The position numbers were made by a program, and so were the translations under genes. This document shows, one piece after another, positions 7,001-12,317 of a stretch of 22,556 nt of DNA. Under the pieces are notes generated by a model. It was not told the origin of the DNA and did no database searches. It saw nothing but the letters and a program-made list of their open reading frames with translations. Origin of the DNA: a virus; the IMG/VR virus record IMGVR_UViG_3300028844_006851, positions 1-22,556 of that record. One strand, 5' to 3'. Every line of letters starts with the position of its first letter. The first letter of the stretch is position 1.

Positions 7001-7204
7001 ATGAGTTCATTTATGATAAAGTCAAGAATACAAGATGTTCAACGTCAGCTCGATGGAGCTACTGATGCCGAAGAGATTGCTCGGTTTAAGCAGGACATAC
7101 GTGAGTGGAAGCGCCACCTGCACGATGCTGAGATGATCGAGTTCGAGGAGCGAGTAGGCTTCAAGTCCATGGAGCGCAACCATGGTGTATGGGACGAGTG
7201 CTAA
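7001..7204 (+). CDS. Small hypothetical helical protein
   Basis: A 67-residue protein, MSSFMIKSRIQDVQ. ATG 7001 is chosen over an in-frame ATG at 6983 because the latter lies inside the promoter spacer. Almost entirely charged helix (QRQLDGATDAEEIARFKQDIREWKR) and ending HGVWDEC; likely a small coiled-coil protein. It forms a one-gene cassette: promoter before it, element R1 upstream and R2 downstream. No family is recognised. Confidence 0.75.
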   Translation: MSSFMIKSRIQDVQRQLDGATDAEEIARFKQDIREWKRHLHDAEMIEFEERVGFKSMERNHGVWDEC

Positions 7205-7212
7205 TCGTCTCC

Positions 7213-7278
7213 TAAGTCGCTGATAACCAAGGGGTTACGGCGCGGGGGCCGCGTAAGTCGTTGATATACAGCAACTTA
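7213..7278 (+). repeat. Double-palindrome element R2
   Basis: First arms TAAGTCGCTGA / CCAAGGGGTTA, spacer CGGCGCGGGGGCCGCG (roughly the reverse complement of the R1 spacer), second arms TAAGTCGTTGA / ACAGCAACTTA. Between two plus-strand genes. Confidence 0.9.
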
Positions 7279-7318
7279 TGAAAAAAAATAAAAAAAACAA
7301 AAAAAGTGAAAATAAAGT

Positions 7319-7347
7319 TTGCAATTACTACTCTTTAGTGGTACATT
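7319..7347 (+). promoter_or_regulatory. Leaderless-type promoter for 7354
   Basis: -35 TTGCAA, 17-base spacer, -10 TACATT (7342-7347), GTATAT, ATG 7354. No ribosome-binding site is present. Confidence 0.8.
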
Positions 7348-7353
7348 GTATAT

Positions 7354-7635
7354 ATGATTAAGAATAAAACATTCGTAGCAAGCGTTCATGTCTCTTCCCT
7401 CGATGGCGAAGCAATTTCCTTATGGAATAGCAATACCAAGTCATACATCGACATTGACAAGACACATCATGCGATCACTATACAAGCTGAAGACAAGCAC
7501 GAAGTAAGGCGAAAAGTTGCTCGCATGATTCGCACGCTTCAACCAAAGTTGCAATTTCAAACAAGCATCCAACGCAAAGATGGCGATAATGCTCAATACT
7601 ACATCCAAGAAATAAGAGAAAAAAAGACAAAATAA
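7354..7635 (+). CDS. Hypothetical protein, 93 residues
   Basis: Begins MIKNKTFVASVHVSS and alternates beta strands (AVSLWNSNTKS-like, HAITIQAEDKHEV) with a basic helix (RRKVARMIRTLQPK) and a lysine-rich tail (EIREKKTK). It could be a small alpha/beta nucleic-acid- or protein-binding factor; nothing more specific can be read. It is a leaderless first gene, followed only 38 bases later by the independently promoted 7674 gene. Confidence 0.8.
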   Translation: MIKNKTFVASVHVSSLDGEAISLWNSNTKSYIDIDKTHHAITIQAEDKHEVRRKVARMIRTLQPKLQFQTSIQRKDGDNAQYYIQEIREKKTK

Positions 7636-7638
7636 AGT

Positions 7639-7667
7639 TTGCAATTATCTGAAAACTAGCTTATATT
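7639..7667 (+). promoter_or_regulatory. Leaderless-type promoter for 7674
   Basis: -35 TTGCAA (7639-7644), 17-base spacer, -10 TATATT (7662-7667), GTATAT, ATG 7674; starts four bases after the preceding stop codon. Confidence 0.8.
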
Positions 7668-7673
7668 GTATAT

Positions 7674-7901
7674 ATGAATCAAATAGAAGAAGTAAGAAAA
7701 GAATTAAATAGAGATCTCGACCTTGGGCTTGCTCTCTCTAAAGCCGAGGGAAACCTCAACTACTTAGCAGGAGAATCCAATCAAGAGAATTGGCAATCTT
7801 CCATGACTCAAGGAATGGCTATACTCGACGCCTTGGAAGCCGTGCAGGTTGCCCGTAAAGCTTGGCAAGAAATCATTACCGAGAAAAGAGCAAATGGCTA
7901 A
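7674..7901 (+). CDS. Small hypothetical helical protein
   Basis: A 75-residue, acidic, helical protein: MNQIEEVRKELNRDLDL, then KAEGNLNYLAGES and a second helix GMAILDALEAVQVARKAWQE. Probably a two-helix bundle. It is leaderless, and the next gene (7914) starts 12 bases after its stop, so the two form a bicistronic unit bounded downstream by R3. Function unknown. Confidence 0.78.
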   Translation: MNQIEEVRKELNRDLDLGLALSKAEGNLNYLAGESNQENWQSSMTQGMAILDALEAVQVARKAWQEIITEKRANG

Positions 7902-7913
7902 AGAAAAAATCTT

Positions 7914-8063
7914 ATGTTTATACTAAAGTCAATCCTTAATCAGGCAGGGTCTGTCTGGAAAGTAGAATCCATCGCCATGCGCAAGCATGACGCTGAGCGC
8001 CTCCTTCGCAGGAGAGCAGCTCGCAATGACGGCACCCGTAGGTACGGGCTATTCAAGGCATAA
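7914..8063 (+). CDS. Small basic protein, 49 residues
   Basis: A short frame, MFILKSILNQAGSVWKVESI, followed by an arginine-rich helix (MRKHDAERLLRRRAARNDG) and RRYGLFKA. The strongly basic C-terminal half suggests nucleic-acid binding. It follows the 7674 gene with a weak AAAGAAA ribosome site. Its TAA stop (8061-8063) is the first three bases of element R3, the same gene-to-repeat junction as at 6876. High GC third positions match neighbouring genes. Confidence 0.65.
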   Translation: MFILKSILNQAGSVWKVESIAMRKHDAERLLRRRAARNDGTRRYGLFKA

Positions 8064-8126
8064 GTCCTTGATAGTCAGGTACTTAGGGCGCCCCCGCGCC
8101 GTAAGTCGTTGATAGTCAACAACTTA
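8061..8126 (+). repeat. Double-palindrome element R3
   Basis: First arms TAAGTCCTTGA / TCAGGTACTTA, spacer GGGCGCCCCCGCGCCG, second arms TAAGTCGTTGA / TCAACAACTTA. Supplies the stop codon of the 7914 gene. Confidence 0.9.
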
Positions 8127-8203
8127 GGGAATCTTTTGACACAGCGCAGCCGAAGGCCCGCCCGCCTTTTATTTGGCTTATTTACATTTATCGTCAAATT
8201 AAT

Positions 8204-8232
8204 TTGACTTAGGGCCGCAATGGCCTTATGTT
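8204..8232 (+). promoter_or_regulatory. Leaderless-type promoter for 8239
   Basis: -35 TTGACT (8204-8209), 17-base spacer, -10 TATGTT (8227-8232), ATATAT, ATG 8239. Confidence 0.75.
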
Positions 8233-8238
8233 ATATAT

Positions 8239-8478
8239 ATGGAAAACGAAAATGATTCACTCGCCCGCCTCGCCCATGTCAACGGCATCACTGATGTCGA
8301 GTTTGAAGTTCAGGAGAAAGAGCTTGCCCGTCTTGCTCGCCTTGATAGGATACTCGGCGATATCAGGAACAGCGACGAACCTGCTGAGATGCCAGAAGTA
8401 CACCGCAACCATGAAGAGCCTAGCTCTGACCTATATCAGGACTATGACTATGGATACCATGACCAATACGACTTTTAA
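8239..8478 (+). CDS. Small acidic hypothetical protein
   Basis: A 79-residue, very acidic protein: MENENDSLARLAHVNGIT, helix VQEKELARLARLDRILGDIRNS, and a Tyr/Asp-rich tail (LYQDYDYGYHDQYDF). An overlapping +1 frame of similar length is a shadow; this frame is chosen because its ATG is six bases after the -10. The acidic tail could mimic nucleic acid or bind a basic partner, as in some phage inhibitors; this is inference only. R3 lies upstream and R4 begins two bases after the stop codon. Confidence 0.75.
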   Translation: MENENDSLARLAHVNGITDVEFEVQEKELARLARLDRILGDIRNSDEPAEMPEVHRNHEEPSSDLYQDYDYGYHDQYDF

Positions 8479-8480
8479 CA

Positions 8481-8546
8481 TAAGTCCTTGATAGTCAGGC
8501 GCTTAGGGCGCCCCCGCGCCGTAAGCCGTTGATTACCAACGACTTA
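8481..8546 (+). repeat. Double-palindrome element R4
   Basis: First arms TAAGTCCTTGA / TCAGGCGCTTA, spacer GGGCGCCCCCGCGCCG, second arms TAAGCCGTTGA / CCAACGACTTA. Between convergent genes (8239 plus, 8570 minus). Confidence 0.9.
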
Positions 8547-8569
8547 CGACCTTTTAACTAACTATGAAG

Positions 8570-9064
8570 TTAAGCGACTTGAGCGAGCAACTCACCAAAT
8601 TCACTATTGAGCTTTTCTTGCTTGACTTGGTAAGTTCTAAGCTTTGCAGTTGCTTGCCTTGGGGTAGGCTTTGGGCTTGCGCCTAAAACTGCATTACCGA
8701 GAGTCTTAAACAAGAATTTAAGAATGACCCTGTCGATGTCGGTGACATTTGGATTGGGGTTGGAACAGCCATGTGAACTTGGCGCATGGTGGAGTTTAGC
8801 ATTGTAGCCCTTTGACTCGACCAAATCAGCAAAGAAACGAATGGTGTTAATTACCTTTTGCTCTTTGTCAAGAAAGTGTTTGAATTGCCTAGTATAAACT
8901 AAATCATCCTCGTTGAGAACATTCGGATAAGAATGTTGGTTAGCAGTGCCTTGGGCAAAATGCATCTGCATTCTGAGGCGAGGCTCTAAGGAAGTTGAAC
9001 CACCTTTGATGTGGATAGTTTTGGAACGTTTGTTGTAGTAGAATGCAATGTATATGTTTTTCAT
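8570..9064 (-). CDS. Hypothetical protein, 164 residues
   Basis: Begins MKNIYIAFYYNKRSKTIHIKGG, followed by SLEPRLRMQMHFAQG, a helical middle (KHFLDKEQKVINTIRFFADLVES) and a basic C-terminal helix (PRQATAKLRTYQVKQEKL). No known catalytic motif. It has no promoter of its own at the ATG, unlike its neighbours, and lies 45 bases after the 9110-9283 gene, so it is probably the second gene of that leaderless transcript. The gap contains an A-run but no clear Shine-Dalgarno site. Confidence 0.8.
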   Translation of the reverse strand: MKNIYIAFYYNKRSKTIHIKGGSTSLEPRLRMQMHFAQGTANQHSYPNVLNEDDLVYTRQFKHFLDKEQKVINTIRFFADLVESKGYNAKLHHAPSSHGCSNPNPNVTDIDRVILKFLFKTLGNAVLGASPKPTPRQATAKLRTYQVKQEKLNSEFGELLAQVA

Positions 9065-9109
9065 AATCAGTTTTTTTTGTAGTTATTGTTAGGTTAGAAT
9101 AAATTTATA

Positions 9110-9283
9110 TTAGACTTTTTCCATGAGTCCGTCAACATTAATCATATCTTTTTTGTGTGCTTTTGCAAGTTGTCTTGCAATACGGATTGCCTTGCTTCTG
9201 CGCTCGACCTCCTCGACGAACTCTCCAAAAGCGAAGACTTGAAAAAATTTAGTGAAGTTTGGGTTTTGTCTTATCGTTATCAT
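9110..9283 (-). CDS. 57-residue protein, paralogue of 13771-13944
   Basis: ATG 9283 (MITIRQNPNFTKFF) is selected because a leaderless-type promoter ends six bases upstream; longer readings run through the promoter. The protein is basic, with VFAFGEFVEEVERRSKA followed by an arginine/lysine helix. It matches the 13771-13944 product in length (57 residues) and in the positions of MITI, NPNF, FG, V-x-x-V, RxKA/RARA, LA-K-L-like and HK, so the two are paralogues. Many residues differ, so the duplication is not recent. Function is unknown; the fold may be DNA-binding. Confidence 0.75.
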   Translation of the reverse strand: MITIRQNPNFTKFFQVFAFGEFVEEVERRSKAIRIARQLAKAHKKDMINVDGLMEKV

Positions 9284-9289
9284 AATATA

Positions 9290-9318
9290 AATATAATGAA
9301 TTTTTCGTCGAATTGCAA
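9290..9318 (-). promoter_or_regulatory. Leaderless-type promoter for 9283
   Basis: Minus strand: -35 TTGCAA (9313-9318), 17-base spacer, -10 TATATT (9290-9295), six bases, ATG. Confidence 0.8.
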
Positions 9319-9355
9319 GGAAAAAGTGAAGTTTTTTTAATCTTTTTTTTTGTTG

Positions 9356-9422
9356 TAAGTCTTTGATGGTCAAGCACTTACGGCGGCCCGCGCACCCTAA
9401 GTCGTTGAATATCAATGACTTA
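9356..9422 (+). repeat. Double-palindrome element R5
   Basis: First arms TAAGTCTTTGA / TCAAGCACTTA, 17-base spacer CGGCGGCCCGCGCACCC, second arms TAAGTCGTTGA / TCAATGACTTA. Between divergent genes, separating their two promoters. Confidence 0.9.
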
Positions 9423-9442
9423 AAAAAAAGTGAAACTTTTTC

Positions 9443-9471
9443 TTGACTTTGGCCCAGAACAGAGGTAGATT
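9443..9471 (+). promoter_or_regulatory. Leaderless-type promoter for 9477
   Basis: -35 TTGACT, 17-base spacer (TTGGCCCAGAACAGAGG), -10 TAGATT, AAGGT, ATG 9477. Preceded by the shared GTGAAACTTTTTC element. Confidence 0.8.
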
Positions 9472-9476
9472 AAGGT

Positions 9477-9680
9477 ATGAAGAAAGCAATAATAACACAA
9501 AAACAAATAAATGAAGAAAATTTCGATATCAACTTTCAGGCATGGATGGAAGATATAGGATTTTCGCACATCCTGACTCACGCCAAATCTGGCTACAGCT
9601 TTTATGAAGATCCAGGCGGCAACCTCTGGGAGTGGGATCAAATGATTGATGCTTTCAAAAAAGATTCCCTAACTCGTTGA
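9477..9680 (+). CDS. Small hypothetical protein ending inside R6
   Basis: A 67-residue protein, MKKAIITQKQINEENFDINF, with an aromatic, acidic centre (QAWMEDIGFSHI, SGYSFYEDPGGNLWEWDQ). The EDPGGNLWEW-type motif recalls small phage proteins but no family name is justified. The final residues LTR and the TGA stop are encoded by the left arm of R6 (9670-9680), so element and coding sequence overlap by 11 bases. Single-gene leaderless cassette between R5 and R6. Confidence 0.78.
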   Translation: MKKAIITQKQINEENFDINFQAWMEDIGFSHILTHAKSGYSFYEDPGGNLWEWDQMIDAFKKDSLTR

Positions 9681-9736
9681 TTATCAGCGGGTTACGGCGG
9701 CCCGCGCGCCCTAAGTGCTTGATAGTCAACGACTTA
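9670..9736 (+). repeat. Double-palindrome element R6
   Basis: First arms TAACTCGTTGA / TCAGCGGGTTA (outer bases changed on both sides relative to TAAG/CTTA, so pairing is kept), spacer CGGCGGCCCGCGCGCCC, second arms TAAGTGCTTGA / TCAACGACTTA. Carries the stop of the 9477 gene. Confidence 0.9.
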
Positions 9737-9766
9737 CGAAAAGATAAAAAAAAGTGAAACTTTTTC

Positions 9767-9795
9767 TTGACTTTTGCCCAGGATAGGGCTATATT
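9767..9795 (+). promoter_or_regulatory. Leaderless-type promoter for 9801
   Basis: -35 TTGACT, 17-base spacer, -10 TATATT (9790-9795), AGGGT, ATG 9801; nearly the same sequence as the 9477 and 11799 promoters. Confidence 0.8.
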
Positions 9796-9800
9796 AGGGT

Positions 9801-9944
9801 ATGAATAAAAATAATACATCTCGCAAAAATACTAACGCTGACAAAAAAGTCAACATCTGCCCTGCGCTAAATCAAATTTTCTCAGTACACGGAAAATCTC
9901 TAAACCAGCAGTTGGTCGCAATAACTGCGATTAAGAAAAGTTAA
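9801..9944 (+). CDS. 47-residue hypothetical protein
   Basis: A short frame, MNKNNTSRKNTNADKKVNIC, then ALNQIFSVHGKSLNQQLVAI and AIKKS. The basic, Asn/Lys-rich N-terminus is probably disordered; the C-terminal part could form one amphipathic helix. The case for it being real rests on its ATG standing five bases after a strong promoter and on occupying the full cassette between R6 and R7. Function unknown. Confidence 0.6.
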   Translation: MNKNNTSRKNTNADKKVNICPALNQIFSVHGKSLNQQLVAITAIKKS

Positions 9945-9956
9945 CCTTAAATGTCG

Positions 9957-10023
9957 TAACTTGTTGGTTGTCAGCGAGTTACGGCGGCCCGCGCGCCCTA
10001 AGTCGTTGGTAGTCAACAACTTA
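9957..10023 (+). repeat. Double-palindrome element R7
   Basis: First arms TAACTTGTTGG / TCAGCGAGTTA, spacer CGGCGGCCCGCGCGCCC identical to R6, second arms TAAGTCGTTGG / TCAACAACTTA. Between convergent genes. Confidence 0.9.
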
Positions 10024-10030
10024 GGTAAAA

Positions 10031-10073
10031 AGCGCAGCGCAGCGCAGCGGCGTCAAGCCTTTTATTTGGCAAT
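10031..10073. other. GCGCA micro-repeat and possible weak terminator
   Basis: About four tandem copies of a GCGCA-like unit are followed by GGC-GTCAA-GCC and TTTTATTT. A closely similar CCTTTTATTTGGC ending follows R3 (8162-8178). This could be a weak plus-strand terminator after R7 and R3; the stem is short. Confidence 0.35.
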
Positions 10074-10080
10074 ACCCTAT

Positions 10081-10275
10081 TTAGTCCCTCATGAGGTACA
10101 ACCTGCCTTCTGCATTCCACCCTTCATTTGATACATCACGGAATAATCCACTCTCAAGATTCACTTTCAGGCAATCTTCGCTCACATACCTTTCCCCTCT
10201 CTTGGCATCTGCTTCTGAGCTAGTTTCTATGATCGCGACTTTACCTTGATCTATTGTTGTAATTATAAGTTTCAT
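10081..10275 (-). CDS. Small hypothetical protein, 64 residues
   Basis: ATG 10275 (MKLIITTIDQGKVAII) is chosen because a perfect TATAAT lies six bases upstream; the longer reading starts with TTG. A compact alpha/beta-like protein: strand, strand, EADAKRGERYVSEDCLKV helix, then GWNAEGRLYLMRD. Last of three consecutive minus-strand genes that each appear to have their own promoter. Function unknown. Confidence 0.7.
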   Translation of the reverse strand: MKLIITTIDQGKVAIIETSSEADAKRGERYVSEDCLKVNLESGLFRDVSNEGWNAEGRLYLMRD

Positions 10276-10281
10276 TGTGAG

Positions 10282-10310
10282 ATTATATCTTGCCACATAA
10301 TGTAAAAGAC
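10282..10310 (-). promoter_or_regulatory. Probable leaderless-type promoter for 10275
   Basis: Perfect -10 TATAAT (10282-10287) six bases before the ATG; the -35 position (GTCTTT) is poor, making this the weakest of the set. Confidence 0.5.
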
Positions 10311-10345
10311 TGCCAACCAAGGTAGGAATAAAAGTATGTCCCAAC

Positions 10346-10609
10346 TCATGAATAAACTCCTTTCATTTCATCGGACAAACCGATCTCTTGATCTTCTTCG
10401 TCAATATCTTCGGCTGAGTCTGAGTGAAGGAATTGAGATTCGTCCTCAAGATCTTCTTTCTGAGCATCAAGCAATCCATGCTCTGTGACTACATCCTCTG
10501 TTTTTATCTCTGCGATAAATTCCTCAACTGATTGAGTCGGCATGATTGTTTCTGAGTTTTCGACTGCTTTAGCGATAACTGCGATTCTTTGTTCTAGTGT
10601 TAGTTCCAT
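10346..10609 (-). CDS. Small acidic hypothetical protein
   Basis: An 87-residue, strongly acidic protein: MELTLEQRIAVIAKAVENSET, helix SVEEFIAEIKTED, and an Asp/Glu-rich C-terminal half (DLEDESQFLHSDSAEDIDEEDQ). The N-terminal helix pair may be an interaction module. Acidic tails are common among early phage proteins that block host nucleic-acid-binding enzymes, but that function is not demonstrated. Its -35 overlaps the end of the 10638 gene. Confidence 0.78.
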   Translation of the reverse strand: MELTLEQRIAVIAKAVENSETIMPTQSVEEFIAEIKTEDVVTEHGLLDAQKEDLEDESQFLHSDSAEDIDEEDQEIGLSDEMKGVYS

Positions 10610-10616
10610 AATATAT

Positions 10617-10645
10617 AATATAGTTTAGTTGTTTTAATTAGTCAA
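10617..10645 (-). promoter_or_regulatory. Leaderless-type promoter for 10609
   Basis: -35 TTGACT (10640-10645), overlapping the stop codon of the upstream gene; 17-base spacer; -10 TATATT (10617-10622); seven bases to ATG. Confidence 0.75.
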
Positions 10646-10991
10646 GCCCTAATTCTTTGTCGTTATCTGCTTTTATCTTTCTTAATAAGTCAACCCATAC
10701 AAATCCATTAAGTTGAGCATCTCTCATGTGTTTACTGATTTGAGCAGGAGATTGACTTGTAAGAACATCGCCACATACTGCGAGAGGAATTGTTGCATCT
10801 TTAAAAGTCATTAAAACTTCGTATTCATTGTCGTCAACATGACCATAAAGACCACGACCATCTTCAGTGTTGGCAACGACAGAAACCATGAAGTCGCCAA
10901 ACTTTAGTTGAGCCATCACTGCCTTTGGGCAAGTAGGATGAGTATGAAAAGCGAGATTGTCGAAGTCGAGTAGTTGTTGTTTTGTTGTCAT
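10638..10991 (-). CDS. Hypothetical protein, 117 residues
   Basis: Begins MTTKQQLLDFDNLAFHTHPT, and contains a beta-rich middle (LKFGDFMVSVVANTEDG, YGHVDDNEYEVLMTFKD) and a C-terminal helix (PAQISKHMRDAQLNGFVWVDLLRKI). A compact globular protein is likely. Phages often carry one-off proteins of this size in their early regions. No motif identifies a function. Its leaderless promoter has a perfect TTGACA -35. Confidence 0.8.
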   Translation of the reverse strand: MTTKQQLLDFDNLAFHTHPTCPKAVMAQLKFGDFMVSVVANTEDGRGLYGHVDDNEYEVLMTFKDATIPLAVCGDVLTSQSPAQISKHMRDAQLNGFVWVDLLRKIKADNDKELGLD

Positions 10992-10997
10992 ATATAT

Positions 10998-11026
10998 AAA
11001 CTAAGCTATAACACGCCTCGTGTCAA
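10998..11026 (-). promoter_or_regulatory. Leaderless-type promoter for 10991
   Basis: -35 TTGACA (11021-11026), 17-base spacer, -10 TAGTTT (10998-11003), ATATAT, ATG. Confidence 0.8.
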
Positions 11027-11066
11027 ATAAAAAGAAAAAAAAGATGAATTAATTTTAATATTGTTG

Positions 11067-11132
11067 TAAGTCGTTGAATATCAAGGGTTTGCGCGGGCCA
11101 GGCGCCGTAAGTCGTTGACTTACAGTGACTTA
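11067..11132 (+). repeat. Double-palindrome element R8
   Basis: First arms TAAGTCGTTGA / TCAAGGGTTTG, spacer CGCGGGCCAGGCGCCG, second arms TAAGTCGTTGA / ACAGTGACTTA. Between two minus-strand genes. Confidence 0.9.
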
Positions 11133-11143
11133 GGGGATTAACC

Positions 11144-11335
11144 TTACGCTTCTATCAGTTGTTTAAATTCATCGTAAACCTTTTGCTTGCTACCTTTTAG
11201 ATTAAACTCTTGCTTGATGATGGAGTAGCAACTTCTGCCCCTTGACATCTTCAAGCCATTAAGCTCAAGCCTTAGCCCCCGAAGTAATGTTTTAAATCTG
11301 AATGCTTCAATTTGTGTTGGTGTGTATAATGTCAT
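11144..11335 (-). CDS. Small conserved phage/plasmid-type protein
   Basis: A 63-residue protein, MTLYTPTQIEAFRFKTLLRG, then LRLELNGLKMSRGRSCYSII and KQEFNLKGSKQKVYDEF. The TPxQIxAFRxxTLxxxLxLExxGxKxSRGRSxYxIIK pattern is one I recognise from short, widely distributed phage and plasmid proteins of unknown function. Basic, all-helical; probably nucleic-acid-associated by charge. It sits 11 bases from R8 and is transcribed from its own promoter, which overlaps the end of 11367-11612. Confidence 0.8.
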   Translation of the reverse strand: MTLYTPTQIEAFRFKTLLRGLRLELNGLKMSRGRSCYSIIKQEFNLKGSKQKVYDEFKQLIEA

Positions 11336-11341
11336 AATAAT

Positions 11342-11370
11342 AATATAGTTTAGTTGTTGTTGTATGTCAA
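11342..11370 (-). promoter_or_regulatory. Leaderless-type promoter for 11335
   Basis: -35 TTGACA (11365-11370) overlapping the stop codon of the upstream gene, 17-base spacer, -10 TATATT (11342-11347), six bases, ATG. Confidence 0.8.
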
Positions 11371-11612
11371 ACGATTTCTTTAACCATTTTCATTAATTGC
11401 TTTACTTCGTCTAGGTTTTGTTGAAGCAAGTTGAGTTGTGCAAGTATGCCTTTATAGCCAACATACCCTCCGTTCATGTGACCCTGCCAAGTGTTGCCCA
11501 CTTTCTTGAATGAAACATCCCAACCACAATGATGATCATATGCTTTTAGGATGCCGTTTGGCAAGCGCTCGAATGTCAGTTCTTTTCCGTTTGTTATGTC
11601 TTTTAATGTCAT
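11367..11612 (-). CDS. Hypothetical protein, 81 residues
   Basis: ATG 11612 (MTLKDITNGKELTFERL) follows a leaderless-type promoter; a longer reading would translate the -10/-35 region. The N-terminal half is a small beta-sheet (ILKAYDHHCGWDVSFKKVG, TWQGHMNGGYVGYKG), the C-terminal third a helix (LNLLQQNLDEVKQLMKMV). Unknown function. Shares with 11144 a single minus-strand run starting beside R9. Confidence 0.75.
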   Translation of the reverse strand: MTLKDITNGKELTFERLPNGILKAYDHHCGWDVSFKKVGNTWQGHMNGGYVGYKGILAQLNLLQQNLDEVKQLMKMVKEIV

Positions 11613-11618
11613 ATATAC

Positions 11619-11647
11619 AATGTAAGGCATAAACCTAATTATAGCAA
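11619..11647 (-). promoter_or_regulatory. Leaderless-type promoter for 11612
   Basis: -35 TTGCTA (11642-11647), 17-base spacer, -10 TACATT (11619-11624), GTATAT, ATG. Confidence 0.8.
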
Positions 11648-11677
11648 GAAAAAAGATCAACTAAATGCATTTTGTTG

Positions 11678-11744
11678 TAAGTCGTTGAGTACCAAGTACT
11701 TGCGGCGGCCCGCGTGCCCTAAGTCGTTGAATATCAAGTACTTA
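11678..11744 (+). repeat. Double-palindrome element R9
   Basis: First arms TAAGTCGTTGA / CCAAGTACTTG, spacer CGGCGGCCCGCGTGCCC, second arms TAAGTCGTTGA / TCAAGTACTTA. Between divergent promoters. Confidence 0.9.
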
Positions 11745-11764
11745 AAGAAAGATAAAACTTTTTC

Positions 11765-11793
11765 TTGACTTTCGCTCGGTACAGGGGTATATT
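11765..11793 (+). promoter_or_regulatory. Leaderless-type promoter for 11799
   Basis: -35 TTGACT, 17-base spacer, -10 TATATT (11788-11793), AAAGT, ATG 11799. Confidence 0.8.
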
Positions 11794-11798
11794 AAAGT

Positions 11799-12128
11799 AT
11801 GAAATTAATAATAAACGACATCGACCCTAGCGAACATACATTCTTCGCATCAATCTCAAACGACGACTGCCAAGAAATGATCCTGAGATGCTCATTTTAC
11901 ACAGACGAGCAAGAAGAATTGTATGGAGATCAAGTTTCAGCGATTCATGTGGTCGGCTACTTCAATTCAGTCGAGGAGATTGTAGCTTATGGAGATAATG
12001 GATTTCCGATGACCCCACCTGCTGAGCTAGTAAAATCAGCTATGGATCAACTCAAGGATGTTGAGCTAGAAATTGAGTCTCGAGAATGTGAAGTCGATTA
12101 CTCACCTCAATACTACGATCTAATTTAA
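11799..12128 (+). CDS. Acidic hypothetical protein, 109 residues
   Basis: Begins MKLIINDIDPSEHTFFASIS; strands (EMILRCSFYTDE, VSAIHVVGYFNSVEEIVAY) are followed by a helix (PPAELVKSAMDQLKDVELEI) and an acidic, tyrosine-rich end (EVDYSPQYYDLI). Likely an alpha/beta fold of about 100 residues, overall strongly acidic. No family is recognised. A single-gene leaderless cassette between R9 and R10, with its stop six bases before R10. Confidence 0.8.
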   Translation: MKLIINDIDPSEHTFFASISNDDCQEMILRCSFYTDEQEELYGDQVSAIHVVGYFNSVEEIVAYGDNGFPMTPPAELVKSAMDQLKDVELEIESRECEVDYSPQYYDLI

Positions 12129-12133
12129 ACCCT

Positions 12134-12199
12134 TAAGTCGTTGACAACCAAGGGGTTGCGGCGCGGGGGCGCCGTAAGTCGTTGACTATCAATCACTTA
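12134..12199 (+). repeat. Double-palindrome element R10
   Basis: First arms TAAGTCGTTGA / CCAAGGGGTTG, spacer CGGCGCGGGGGCGCCG, second arms TAAGTCGTTGA / TCAATCACTTA. The minus-strand gene 12189-12317 ends inside its right arm. Confidence 0.9.
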
Positions 12200-12317
12200 G
12201 GAGAACTTCTTTTAACTCTGTAACTGCCCACCCCGAAAGCTGAGAAAGCTCTCGGAGTGTCATTGATATATTTGAGTCAAATGTATTTGTTACTTTTTCT
12301 TTTGTCCATTTATTCAT
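12189..12317 (-). CDS. 42-residue protein coupled to the GP88-like gene
   Basis: The frame starts MNKWTKEKVTNTFDSNISMT and continues LRELSQLSGWAVTELKEVLL, which looks like a short helix-turn-helix (LRELSQLSG as first helix, AVTELKEVL as second). The ATG overlaps the stop of the GP88-like gene (ATGA, 4 bases), showing translational coupling. The last codons (LSD and TGA) lie inside the right arm of R10, so the repeat has become part of the coding sequence. A small DNA-binding or adaptor protein is possible. Confidence 0.65.
   Translation of the reverse strand: MNKWTKEKVTNTFDSNISMTLRELSQLSGWAVTELKEVLLSD

Noticed and set aside
10276-10344. Longer N-terminus for the 10081 gene
   Set aside because: The extension starts with TTG and crosses the TATAAT box placed six bases before ATG 10275.
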